Shown in pieces: positions 1-7,578 of a stretch of 18,249 nt of DNA. Location of the stretch: assembly GCA_018715825.1 (NCBI GenBank), contig DVKU01000010.1, positions 1-18,249 on the forward strand, written 5' to 3'. Below the pieces are notes generated by a model. The model was not told the DNA's origin and did no database searches. It saw only the letters and a list, made by a program, of their open reading frames with translations. The translations under genes and the position numbers were made by a program. Source of the DNA: Candidatus Avacholeplasma faecigallinarum. Its GTDB lineage: Bacteria > Bacillota_I > Bacilli_A > Acholeplasmatales > Anaeroplasmataceae. Each line of letters starts with the position of its first letter. Within the stretch, counting starts at the first letter, position 1.

Positions 1-16
1 CCTACTACCCCTGCCA
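1..16 (+). tRNA. 3' end of a probable tRNA-Trp (truncated by the window edge)
   Basis: The first 16 bases read CCTACTACCCCTGCCA. This fits the 3' strand of a T-stem, a 7-nt acceptor strand (TACCCCT), discriminator G and an encoded CCA. From memory, an AGGGG-type acceptor with discriminator G and CCA matches bacterial tRNA-Trp (Bacillus subtilis ends CTGCCCCTGCCA). Support also comes from the next bases, TCTTATAACTAACATTTTG, which are identical to those that directly follow the CCA of the complete tRNA-Leu at 12814-12897. The anticodon lies outside the window, so whether this tRNA reads only UGG or also UGA cannot be seen. Confidence 0.6.
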
Positions 17-237
17 TCTTATAACTAACATTTTGATACAAAATAAGGGTGTCAGAATTGACGATATTTGTCCGAGAAATTGGGCATTTTTTATTATCTT
101 GCGTTTTTCTAGTAGATATAAATTGGCTCGAAACTATGGATTTTCTAATTTTAGTCCTACTAGCTAAACGATACCCTTACTAGAGAAACGTTAGGCTACT
201 AGAAAAACGAAACCCTACTAGGTAAACGACACCCCTT
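17..237 (-). repeat. Dispersed repeat copy 1 (module A plus CTACTAG array), abutting a tRNA 3' end
   Basis: This stretch is the same element as 12589-12813, in opposite orientation, with near-identity over about 220 bp. Starting at the tRNA CCA it has module A (TCTTATAACTAACATTTTG, then a hairpin and a T6 run near 86-92), an inverted CTAGTAG at 109-115, and four CTACTAG/TTACTAG units at 157-163, 177-183, 196-202 and 215-221, spaced 19-20 nt. The unit consensus is roughly CCYTACTAGnnAAACGAnAC. The copy ends near ACACCCCTTATAA (about 229-241). Module B, found in the other copies, would lie to the left, outside the window. Confidence 0.85.
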
Positions 238-655
238 ATAAATTGCTAATTTAACCGAAATAAATGCCTTGGAATTGAAGCTTGCAAACATCAATATCGT
301 ACTTATTACATAAAAATGCAAACACTTATAAAAAGAATTGATGATTTATATTTAAACCAAAAACAATTAAAAATATTTTTTTGTAAAATTCTTAAATTAT
401 TTTTAAATAAAATTTCTTTAAAAATTTAATAATGTAATTGTTTAAAAAACGAACTTTGAAAAGCTAATGATTGTTAAAAAATTAAAAAGTAGAATTATAT
501 AAAACTGACAAATAAAAAATATTCTAAGAATTCTTTTTTGATTTACATAATTCAAAATTTACTTTTTTTAAAATTGAACAATCATTTATTATTCTTTATT
601 ATAAAAATATTGACAATTTCTAAATTTTATTAATTTTTTTGCAGTTGCAAACAAC
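238..655. other. AT-rich intergenic stretch with no recognisable gene
   Basis: About 420 bp of extremely AT-rich sequence with poly-A and poly-T runs. All frames are closed by stops. I see no tRNA, convincing terminator or recognisable gene remnant. The only structured signals are the end of the repeat on the left and the promoter of the LRR lipoprotein on the right. Confidence 0.6.
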
Positions 656-684
656 TTGAAAATGACAAATTTAGCGTTTATATT
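656..684 (+). promoter_or_regulatory. Promoter of the LRR lipoprotein gene
   Basis: A -35 box TTGAAA (656-661), 17-nt spacer and -10 box TATATT (679-684) each match the sigma-A consensus at five of six bases. The start of transcription would be near 691, which gives a leader of about 22 nt containing the AAAGGAG ribosome binding site (698-704). Confidence 0.6.
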
Positions 685-713
685 ACTCATTGCACTGAAA
701 GGAGAATTTATTG

Positions 714-3155
714 ATGAAAAACAAATTATTGTTAGCTATAAATACATCACTTGTTTTATTTTTGCTATTATTTTTAACCTCTTGTGGTGATTCACAATCT
801 ACTTTACAAACTTATAGTATATCTTTTTACGACGACGATATTTTGATTAGTGAAATATCTACTAGCGGATATGAAATTATTACATTACCAGAGGCTCCAA
901 TAAAAGATAATTATACATTTAAGGGATGGTATTTAGATAAAAATACATGGAATGAAAAATTAAGTGAAGATTATTTTATTAATAAAGCACTTACACATGA
1001 TATTAATAGTTATGCATATTATGAAGAAAATGTAATTCCCAAACCACAAGAATATACAATTAATTTTTATGTTGATGGTGACATTTTTTCTACATTACAG
1101 ACATCTGGAAACGAGTTAATTACTCTTCCAGATGCTCCTAAAAAAGAATCATATGAATTTGTTGGTTGGTTTTTTGATAAAGATACATTTAATAATCAAT
1201 TAAAAGAAGGCACATATTTAAATAAAAGTTTGGATCAAGATATTAATGTTTATGCCAATTACTTATTTAAAGAAGAACCGGTAAAAGAATTTACAGTTAC
1301 CTTTGATACTTGTGGAGGTGATAAGATGGATTCTATTACTACATCTATTATATCTAGTGAACCTATACCTACAAGAGATGGTTATACATTTTTAGGATGG
1401 TATTTAGAAAATACTTATATTAATAAAGTTACGTTCCCATATGAAGTTACACAAAATATAACTTTATATGCAAAATGGGAGAAAAACACATATAATGTAC
1501 ACTTTGAACTAAATGGTGGAGAAGGTGTAAGTGATTTAAATGTTAGCGTAATTAATGAAGAACTAATTCCAACAAGAGAAGGTTATACTTTTCTTGGTTG
1601 GTATTTTGAAAGTAATTTTATAAATAAACTTACATTCCCTTATGAAGTTACACAAAACATAACTTTATATGCAAAATGGGGAGAAAATCTTCCAACTACT
1701 ATTAGTTTTGTTGTAAGTGCTGAAGGAGTTTTAACTGAAGTAAATGGTATTAGTGAAACAAATAATGTAGTTATTATTCCTAATCAAGTTAATAATATAG
1801 AAGTAAAAGAAATTAAAAAAGAATTATTTTTAAATAATATTTATATTGAAAAGCTTGTAATTCCAGAAACTGTTACAACTTTAGGATATAGAATGTGTTA
1901 TGGATGCACTAATTTAAAAGAGGTTAATCTTCCAGATAATATAAGTGTCATTCCAGATTATGCATTTGAAAAATGTACTTTATTAGAAAAAATAAATATT
2001 CCACAATCATTAGTTCAAATTAGAAATGACGCATTTGCAGAATCTGGAATTAAAGAGTTTATAGCACCAGATTCATTTAAAGAAATTTGGGGATATGCTT
2101 TTAAGGATTGTAAAAATTTAGAAAAAGTTGATTTAAATAAAACTACAAGTATAGGTGACATGAGCTTTGAAAATTGTACAAAATTAAGTTCAATTGTCCT
2201 ACCAAATACTTTAGTTGAACTAGGAACATACGTTTTTAGTGGTTGCACATTACTTAATAATATAAAAATGCCATCAAATCCGATTGAAATAACTAATACT
2301 TTTATATATGGATCTGGATATTATAATGATGCAAAAAATTGGGAAAATGGAATTTTATATGTAGATAATTATTTGATTACTACAAATAATGATTTATTAA
2401 ATCAACAAAGTATTAATGTAAAAGAAGGAACAATTGTTATTGCAATTAATGCGTTTACTAACAATGGTAAAAATTTGAAAAGTATAGTTTTACCAGAAGG
2501 CTTAAAAATAATTGGAAGTTCAGCTTTCTCTAGCTTATATTCTTTAAGTCAAATTAATATTCCATCTAGTGTTATTTCTATTGGATATAATGCATTTGGT
2601 TCAACTGATTTATATAAAAATCAATCTAATTGGGAAAATGGAGGTTTTTATATAGATAATTGGTTATTAGCAGTTGATAATGTAAAAATGACTGAATTTA
2701 CTGTTAAAGAGGGAACTGTTGGAGTAAGTGATGGTAAATCTGATACTTCATTGTTCCCAACTAAAGCAACTTCTATAAGTAGCCTTACTCTTCCTAGTAC
2801 ATTAAAATATATAGGAAATAGAAGTTTTGCCAGATTAAAAATTACTAGTTTAGAATTACCAGAAACACTTGAAACAATAAAGGAAGGAGCTTTTATGAAT
2901 TGTGCTTTCCTAGAAAGTGTAAATTTAGAAGATTGTATAAATTTAAAATCTATTGGAAATCAAGCTTTCTCTAATTGTGCAATAAAAGAGATCACAATTC
3001 CTTCAAATGTCTTAGTAATGGGAGAATTAATTTTTAATCATAATAGTGTAGATTTATTAGTTCATTGTCAATTTAGTGAAAAACCAGAAGGTTGGAACAA
3101 TAATTGGGATTATACTTATAGTACAAAAGCAAAAATTACTGTTGAATGGAACTAA
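714..3155 (+). CDS. BspA-like leucine-rich-repeat lipoprotein with InlB-type repeats
   Basis: A secreted, lipid-anchored cell-surface protein. The signal peptide ends in the lipobox LTSC (Cys at residue 24 from this ATG). Four InlB-type (Listeria-Bacteroides, Flg_new-like) repeats follow at about residues 34-105, 113-186, 193-257 and 261-325, each with a GWYL/GWFF core; the last two end in ITLYAKW and are near duplicates. From about residue 330 to the end are BspA-type LRR_5 repeats (for example ITSLELPETLETIKEGAFMN), interrupted twice by NWENG-Y-DN-L inserts. ATG 714 is preferred over TTG 711 because of its position 9 nt after GGAG (701-704); either is possible. The gene stands alone with its own promoter. 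Families of this kind often bind host or matrix proteins, but the ligand here is unknown. No sorting motif is seen, consistent with lipid anchoring. Confidence 0.93.
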   Translation: MKNKLLLAINTSLVLFLLLFLTSCGDSQSTLQTYSISFYDDDILISEISTSGYEIITLPEAPIKDNYTFKGWYLDKNTWNEKLSEDYFINKALTHDINSYAYYEENVIPKPQEYTINFYVDGDIFSTLQTSGNELITLPDAPKKESYEFVGWFFDKDTFNNQLKEGTYLNKSLDQDINVYANYLFKEEPVKEFTVTFDTCGGDKMDSITTSIISSEPIPTRDGYTFLGWYLENTYINKVTFPYEVTQNITLYAKWEKNTYNVHFELNGGEGVSDLNVSVINEELIPTREGYTFLGWYFESNFINKLTFPYEVTQNITLYAKWGENLPTTISFVVSAEGVLTEVNGISETNNVVIIPNQVNNIEVKEIKKELFLNNIYIEKLVIPETVTTLGYRMCYGCTNLKEVNLPDNISVIPDYAFEKCTLLEKINIPQSLVQIRNDAFAESGIKEFIAPDSFKEIWGYAFKDCKNLEKVDLNKTTSIGDMSFENCTKLSSIVLPNTLVELGTYVFSGCTLLNNIKMPSNPIEITNTFIYGSGYYNDAKNWENGILYVDNYLITTNNDLLNQQSINVKEGTIVIAINAFTNNGKNLKSIVLPEGLKIIGSSAFSSLYSLSQINIPSSVISIGYNAFGSTDLYKNQSNWENGGFYIDNWLLAVDNVKMTEFTVKEGTVGVSDGKSDTSLFPTKATSISSLTLPSTLKYIGNRSFARLKITSLELPETLETIKEGAFMNCAFLESVNLEDCINLKSIGNQAFSNCAIKEITIPSNVLVMGELIFNHNSVDLLVHCQFSEKPEGWNNNWDYTYSTKAKITVEWN

Positions 3156-3320
3156 TCTTCAAAATAATCGGTTTTCGCAAATAATTTACATAAATTTACG
3201 TTATTTTAATTTAAAAAGACATCACTTTAATATGTACCCTAAGTCAAGGACACTTATAAAAAAAGCGTAATTATTTGTGTATATATTGTCAATCCCCTAA
3301 GGGGGAAACAAACTTAATAT

Positions 3321-3464
3321 TTAATTGGAAACTAATTGTGGTAATTCATGATTAGTTTCTTTTTTATGCAATAACGGATTACCACCTTCCAAAAGATATA
3401 TTCTATATTCAACTGGACTTCGTTTTTCTAAGTCCCATTGATATCTATAATTATAATTGCTTTT
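3321..3464 (-). pseudogene. IS3-family transposase (OrfB) C-terminal remnant
   Basis: The minus strand encodes NYNYRYQWDLEKRSPVEYR followed by about 26 residues and a TAA. The NYRYQW...SPVEYR pattern is characteristic of the extreme C-terminus of IS3/IS150-type OrfB integrases. An in-frame TGA lies just upstream, and no DDE catalytic core is visible nearby, so this is a small fossil and not an active insertion sequence. The 9-bp inverted repeat that I also call as a terminator (3328-3359) lies inside this remnant. Confidence 0.7.
3328..3365 (+). terminator. Candidate terminator downstream of the LRR lipoprotein
   Basis: GAAACTAAT (3328-3336) pairs perfectly with ATTAGTTTC (3351-3359) and is followed by six T (3360-3365). 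The loop is 14 nt. It lies about 170 nt after the lipoprotein stop. A short CCCC-TAA-GGGG hairpin just before it (3294-3304) has no T tract. Confidence 0.5.
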
Positions 3465-3524
3465 TCAAATTATCGGTGAATAGTAACTAAAAAATATTTA
3501 TCAGTTATTAACCCAATCCTTAAA

Positions 3525-3566
3525 AAATAAAAAGCCACCAAACTAGTCAAATAAGAATGATGGCTT
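3525..3566 (-). terminator. Terminator of the nitroreductase gene
   Basis: On the minus strand AGCCATCA pairs with TGGTGGCT (8 bp, one G-U; plus-strand positions 3533-3540 and 3558-3565) and is followed by TTTTATTTTTT. It is about 32 nt beyond the nitroreductase stop codon. Confidence 0.75.
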
Positions 3567-3597
3567 AAGTAATTAAATAAGTAATTTGTAATTAGCT

Positions 3598-4119
3598 TTA
3601 TACCCTAACGATATAATCTTTCTTTCTAGGGGCAGCTTCCTTAGGTTCTTCATTAGCATAGCCAAGAGCAATAGCTCCAACGCCTCTTAATGTTGTAGGA
3701 AGATTCCATTCTTTAAGAAGCTCTTTTCCTTCTTCACTATCGAATATCTCACGCTCTTTAGCAACCCAAACAGTGCCAAGTCCAAGAGAATGAGCAGCAA
3801 GCATCATGTTCATTAAAACACAGCTGCCATCCTCAGCAAAATTAGAAGCATTACCATCAGCTAAAACTAAAATAACAATAGGTGCTTCGTAATATGGATC
3901 ATTACTTGTCTTTCTTACCTTTTCATTTAGTTCGGTTATCTTTTCACGATACTTAGGACTAGTAACAGCCACAATGGTAGGCGATTGTCTTCCACCACCT
4001 GTAGGAGCATAAGTTCCAGCTTCAATAATCTTATTTAAATCCTTTTCTGATACTGGTTCTTTCTTATAGCTTCTTATACTTCTTCTAGTTTCAATTAATT
4101 TGATAAAATCAGTTTCCAT
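3598..4119 (-). CDS. Nitroreductase-family FMN-dependent oxidoreductase
   Basis: A short nitroreductase-like flavoprotein (173 aa), presumably cytoplasmic and using NAD(P)H to reduce nitro or quinone-like compounds; the substrate cannot be read from sequence. The N-terminus has the family's FMN-binding pattern (RRSIRSYKKEPV, then APTGGGRQSP), and the C-terminal half has AAHSLGLGTVWV followed by a GVGAIALGY segment, typical of the fold. An upstream in-frame ATG at 4126-4128 lies only 1 nt from the AAGGAG site (4130-4135), so the second ATG (4119), 10 nt away, is the better start. The gene is monocistronic: own promoter at 4232-4260, a leader of about 105 nt, and a terminator at 3525-3566. Confidence 0.9.
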   Translation of the reverse strand: METDFIKLIETRRSIRSYKKEPVSEKDLNKIIEAGTYAPTGGGRQSPTIVAVTSPKYREKITELNEKVRKTSNDPYYEAPIVILVLADGNASNFAEDGSCVLMNMMLAAHSLGLGTVWVAKEREIFDSEEGKELLKEWNLPTTLRGVGAIALGYANEEPKEAAPRKKDYIVRV

Positions 4120-4231
4120 GAATATCATTCTCCTTCCAAAATCATGATAAATGCAAAATTACTTATTCATCACTAGGTTGTGTGGCAAAAAGATGATGAC
4201 TCAGGAAAAGTCCACGCTCGTTTTCGCCTTT

Positions 4232-4260
4232 ATTATACTGCTAAAGAGTTGAATTGTAAA
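4232..4260 (-). promoter_or_regulatory. Promoter of the nitroreductase gene
   Basis: On the minus strand a -35 TTTACA (4255-4260), 17-nt spacer and perfect -10 TATAAT (4232-4237) are present. Transcription would start near 4225, leaving about 105 nt of leader before ATG 4119. I see no recognisable riboswitch in that leader. Confidence 0.65.
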
Positions 4261-4397
4261 TAATTGAGAAATAGATTAACTATCGTTTCTCTTGTGTTCT
4301 AAAAGGCTCACGTTTACACCACATTCGCTTATTCTTCTTTCTTGAGTAAAAAACTTTCTAAAACCCCACTGAAGCCAAAAGAAGCCCAAATTATCGC

Positions 4398-4432
4398 AAA
4401 TAAAGAAAAGAGGCTACCATAATAGTAACCTC
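4398..4432 (-). terminator. Terminator of the interrupted lipoprotein gene
   Basis: On the minus strand GAGGTTACTA and TGGTAGCCTC form a 10-bp stem (two G-U pairs) with a TTA loop (plus-strand 4410-4432), followed by TTTTCTTT. It begins about 30 nt after the lipoprotein stop codon. Confidence 0.8.
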
Positions 4433-4460
4433 AATAATTATCTAAGCTATTGCCTATAGT

Positions 4461-5579
4461 TTAATTATCAATTGTAATTTGAATTGGATTAGTATCAGTA
4501 GGAAGACTAACTAATGTTAAAATACCATTCTTAATTTGATTAAATCCGCTTGTACTAGAGCCTCGTCCTGTCCAATCATATACATCAAGAGCAACCGTGG
4601 TTTCATATTTTTGGTCTTCTTCATTCCAAACAGCATAATTAGCTCTTACAGAATAAGAATGGCCAACAGCAAATACTAGCGTTCCTTTCCCATCTACTAA
4701 TTCATCGAGAGAACAGCCTTGATATTGTGGTGCATTGCTCCCGTAAACGTAATCTTGATCAGTAATAGAGATTTGAATATTCTCTAAATCATCATAGCTA
4801 GTTTCATTAATGACAGTATATGGTACATTCCAAGTTTCAACTTCAACTTTTCCATATTCAGTAACCGTGAATGTTCTCATTAGCTTTGCATCATCAGCAT
4901 TGTTGAAAGACAAATGAGCATAGATTGTTGCTGTTCCTGGATTGATTTGCTTTAAGTCAACTCTTATTGAACCACCACGAACCATATTAGAACCGCTTGA
5001 GCCAATCAAATCGCTTTCCTTTATAGGGTCAAAACTAATAGCACTATTAGGTATGACGTCTTGATTGGAAGATAGAACTTCCGTGTTGTTTTCGTCGACA
5101 CTATTGTATGATCCGAATTCAGCCATATCGAAATCCAAGGTTAGATTTTGAACGCAATCTAGATACTCATAGCCTTTATCTTCTTCACTAGCCATCGATA
5201 TTTCATCAATTACACTACTATTCCAACTTAAATAATCATTTGGATCATCATATTCAGTGATTGGCTCTAGTTCTATTTTAATAACAACATCTTCGCCAGG
5301 CATTATAAACTGATAACCTAAAGCGCCTCTGCTAATAGGTGTTCCGTTGTAAGTGACTTCACCAATCTCATAAAACACACTAGTTGACTCTACATCAAAT
5401 AGGATATTGCTTCCTTCTTGTCATTGACTATCAAAATCAATAACTCTGTAATTATCATTTTCTTCATAAGTGATGTTATAAATAGCCGGGTCTCCACCTC
5501 CGCCATCGTTACAAGAAGCAAGCCCAAACACTGTAGTTATGCACACTAAACTTGTTAAAATTATACTTGTTTTCTTCAT
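4461..5579 (-). pseudogene. Secreted lipoprotein gene interrupted by one in-frame TGA
   Basis: The minus strand from ATG 5579 reads as one frame of 373 codons to TAA 4461, broken only by TGA at 5423-5421 (codon 53). The first 23 residues are a lipoprotein signal ending in LASC. The sequence then runs CNDGGGGDPAIYNITYEE and on through the TGA into the long downstream frame, with no change of reading frame. The downstream frame alone would begin at ATG 5378, which has no ribosome binding site and no signal peptide, so the upstream ATG is the ancestral start. TGG to TGA is a single change, and the other four Trp codons in the gene are TGG. The AGGAGG (5602-5608) is unusually far (about 22 nt) from ATG 5579; a weaker AAGAG lies closer. 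I do not recognise the family: an all-beta-looking extracellular protein with many Asp/Glu/Tyr. It is either a recent nonsense pseudogene or, less likely, a readthrough gene. Confidence 0.75.
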
Positions 5580-5614
5580 AATTTCTCTTACGCTAAAAAC
5601 ACCTCCTTTATGAT

Positions 5615-5620
5615 ATTATA
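5615..5620 (-). promoter_or_regulatory. -10 element for the interrupted lipoprotein gene
   Basis: A perfect TATAAT on the minus strand (plus-strand ATTATA 5615-5620) lies immediately upstream of the AAGGAGG at 5602-5608. No good -35 box is visible at 16-18 nt. Transcription from it would start almost at the AAGGAGG, so the motif would be near the 5' end of the message. Confidence 0.4.
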
Positions 5621-5686
5621 ACAAAAAAAGTAAAGATTTAGTATATTTTCCCGACTTTGCCTGACTTTTTAATGAATATTTTTTTC

Positions 5687-5727
5687 AGAACGAGTTATAT
5701 ATATTATATATAAAACGTTCTTTTTTT
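5687..5727 (+). terminator. Terminator-like hairpin with no obvious upstream plus-strand gene
   Basis: AGAACG (5687-5692) pairs with CGTTCT (5716-5721), enclosing a near-perfect TTATATATA/TATATATAA inner stem, followed by seven T. It lies between two divergent genes, so no annotated plus-strand gene feeds into it. Confidence 0.45.
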
Positions 5728-5857
5728 CTTGCATTCAAAAGCCAGAGTTATATACAAAAAACAATTAAAAGAGCTTAAACAAACCATAGACATTTTCAAG
5801 TAGTCACATAATATACGTACGAAATTTTCAAGTTAGTATTAGTTAATAAAAAGCCAA

Positions 5858-5892
5858 AAAGTCAATGATTCCTAGAAAAAATCGTGGACTTT
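5858..5892. other. Strong hairpin in the divergent intergenic region
   Basis: AAAGTC (5858-5863) pairs with GACTTT (5887-5892). With one mismatch the stem extends inward through AATGATT/AAATCGT to about 12 pairs with a short loop. T-rich sequence follows on both strands, so it could end transcripts in either direction. No gene in 5640-5980 explains it; a small RNA or a decayed locus is possible. Confidence 0.35.
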
Positions 5893-5981
5893 CTTTTAAA
5901 TGTTAGGCAAACTCGGGTTTTACCATAAAACACCTATTTTTTCATTAAGGCAATTAAATTAAAAAATATTTAAAAAATATC

Positions 5982-6009
5982 TTGCATATCTATTTGTTTT
6001 TGTTATAAT
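5982..6009 (+). promoter_or_regulatory. Promoter of the MATE efflux gene
   Basis: A -35 TTGCAT (5982-5987), 16-nt spacer and perfect -10 TATAAT (6004-6009). The transcript would start near 6016 and carry a leader of about 86 nt. Confidence 0.65.
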
Positions 6010-6027
6010 TTAACTACTAAAATCTTT

Positions 6028-6096
6028 TGTGGATTTTTATAGCAATTTGCTTTTTTCGCCACATAGCATTAAGCTATGGGCTTTTTTTTATGGAGG
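6028..6096 (+). promoter_or_regulatory. Attenuator-like leader: terminator hairpin directly before the MATE Shine-Dalgarno
   Basis: GCC-A-CATAGC (6058-6067) and GCTATGGGC (6073-6081) form a 9-bp stem with one bulged A and a 5-nt loop, followed by eight T (6082-6089) and then the GGAGG site (6092-6096). An alternative pairing TGTGG (6028-6032) with CCACA (6059-6063) would occupy the 5' arm of the terminator, so the two structures exclude each other. This is the architecture of conditional premature termination. The control could be a ligand-binding RNA, or translation of a short leader frame (GTG at 6029 has no clear ribosome binding site). I do not match it to a named riboswitch class. Confidence 0.6.
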
Positions 6097-6101
6097 TAAA
6101 C

Positions 6102-7436
6102 ATGGAAAGTCAAAACATCTTTAAATTATTATTAAAATTAGGATTACCTATGGTAATTTCTATGTTATTTAATAGTTTATATAATATCGTAGATAGTCTA
6201 TTTATAGCTCAACTTGGTGATGATGCCTTAAATGCCATTAGTTTAATATATCCGATGCAAAATTTAATAACTGCGGTTGCAGTCGGATTTGGGGTTGGTA
6301 TTAGTTCTACTATATCTTATTATTTTGGAGCTAAAATACAAAGTGAAATGAATAATTCTGCGTCACTTGGACTTCTATATAGCTTGATTCATTCAATTAT
6401 TTTAACAATAATTTGTTTAGTCGGAGCACAGGCATTTTTAAGTTTATTTACTGACAATACTAATGTTTTAAATTTGGGCCATGAATATGCAGTAGTTGCT
6501 TTTGCATTTACCATTCCTAATGTTTTAGGAATAACATTTGAAAAAATATTTCAAGGTATAGCTAAAATGAAATTAACTATGATTGCTCTAATAGCAGGTT
6601 GTATCTTTAATATTATATTTGATCCAATTCTAATTTTTGGCTATGGACCATTCCCCGAAATGGGTATGACCGGTGCTGCTCTAGCAACAGGACTTGGTCA
6701 AACTTTATCATTAATAATTTATGTAATATATTATATTATTGCCAAAAAAGAAATAAAATTAAATAGTTATAAATTAAACTTAACCAATACTAAAAAACTA
6801 TATTTAGTCGGTATACCAGCTACCTTAAATTTAGCACTTCCATCAGTACTAATATCAGCACTTAATGGCATATTAAAGCCATTTAATGAAGATTACATAA
6901 CTATACTTGGCATATATTATAAACTACAAACTTTCATCTATTTACCAGCTAATGGTTTCGTTCAAGGTATGAGACCAATTGTAGGCTATAATTATGGTGC
7001 TAAAAGAATAAATAAGGTAAATGAATGTTTTAAATATACCTTCCTTCTAACACTCATAATCATGCTTATAGGAACTATTTTAAGTTTAACTATTCCTAAT
7101 CAAATCTTAGGCTTATTTAGTGAAAGTGAAAATATAATAAACTTAGGTTCTACAGCTTTAAGAATTATATCTATTGGATTTATAATTTCCGCTATTTCTA
7201 TTACCTGTTGTGGTGGACTTGAAGGCTTATCAAAAGGACTAACAAGCCTAATAATTTCTCTTCTTAGATATATAATAATTATTATTCCTTTAGCTTTAAT
7301 TTTAGTCATTCCTTTTGAAGCAAATGGTGTTTTTATAGCTTTCCCTATTACTGAGTTTATTACTGCCTTTATATCAATCATTTTATATTTTCTGACAATT
7401 AAAAAAATTAATAAAGATACTATAATAAATAACTAA
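6102..7436 (+). CDS. MATE family multidrug/Na+ antiporter
   Basis: A 444-aa integral membrane protein of the multidrug and toxic compound extrusion family, expected to export cationic or other compounds in exchange for Na+ or H+. About 12 hydrophobic segments run through the whole length in two similar halves, as usual for MATE. Family-typical segments include the N-terminal LGLPMVISMLFNSLYNIVDS and the second-half YLPANGFVQGMRPIVGYNYG. The open frame extends upstream to TTG 6027 but that extension runs through the terminator hairpin; ATG 6102, with GGAGG 6 nt before it, is the real start. The gene is alone between its promoter (5982-6009) and terminator (7446-7487). Expression is probably controlled by attenuation in the leader. 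Substrate is not predictable. Confidence 0.93.
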   Translation: MESQNIFKLLLKLGLPMVISMLFNSLYNIVDSLFIAQLGDDALNAISLIYPMQNLITAVAVGFGVGISSTISYYFGAKIQSEMNNSASLGLLYSLIHSIILTIICLVGAQAFLSLFTDNTNVLNLGHEYAVVAFAFTIPNVLGITFEKIFQGIAKMKLTMIALIAGCIFNIIFDPILIFGYGPFPEMGMTGAALATGLGQTLSLIIYVIYYIIAKKEIKLNSYKLNLTNTKKLYLVGIPATLNLALPSVLISALNGILKPFNEDYITILGIYYKLQTFIYLPANGFVQGMRPIVGYNYGAKRINKVNECFKYTFLLTLIIMLIGTILSLTIPNQILGLFSESENIINLGSTALRIISIGFIISAISITCCGGLEGLSKGLTSLIISLLRYIIIIIPLALILVIPFEANGVFIAFPITEFITAFISIILYFLTIKKINKDTIINN

Positions 7437-7445
7437 ACTTGTCTT

Positions 7446-7487
7446 AGGCATAATACCTACATTAACTAGGTGTTGTGCCTGTTTTAT
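7446..7487 (+). terminator. Terminator of the MATE gene
   Basis: AGGCATAATACCT (7446-7458) and AGGTGTTGTGCCT (7468-7480) form an uninterrupted 13-bp stem including two G-U pairs, with a 9-nt loop, followed by GTTTTATT. It starts 9 nt after the MATE stop codon. Confidence 0.85.
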
Positions 7488-7578
7488 TCAAATGAAAATA
7501 ATCTAAGAATATTACTATAAGTTTATGCTTATTCTTTTTGTTTTATTCAGCAATCTAAAAATGTGAATTCAAAAATAT

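Noticed and set aside
157-237. CRISPR array in the CTACTAG repeats
   Set aside because: Units are only 19-20 nt including the variable part, there are no unique 30-40 nt spacers, orientation changes within an element, and no cas genes are present.
4461-5579. Genetic code 4 (UGA as Trp)
   Set aside because: One TGA fits a Trp position, but all other Trp codons seen are TGG and the TetR gene uses TGA as a stop in a typical ATGA overlap; a nonsense mutation is simpler.
6027-6101. Upstream extension of the MATE protein to TTG 6027
   Set aside because: The extension runs through the terminator hairpin and has no ribosome binding site, while ATG 6102 has GGAGG at proper distance and gives the normal family length.
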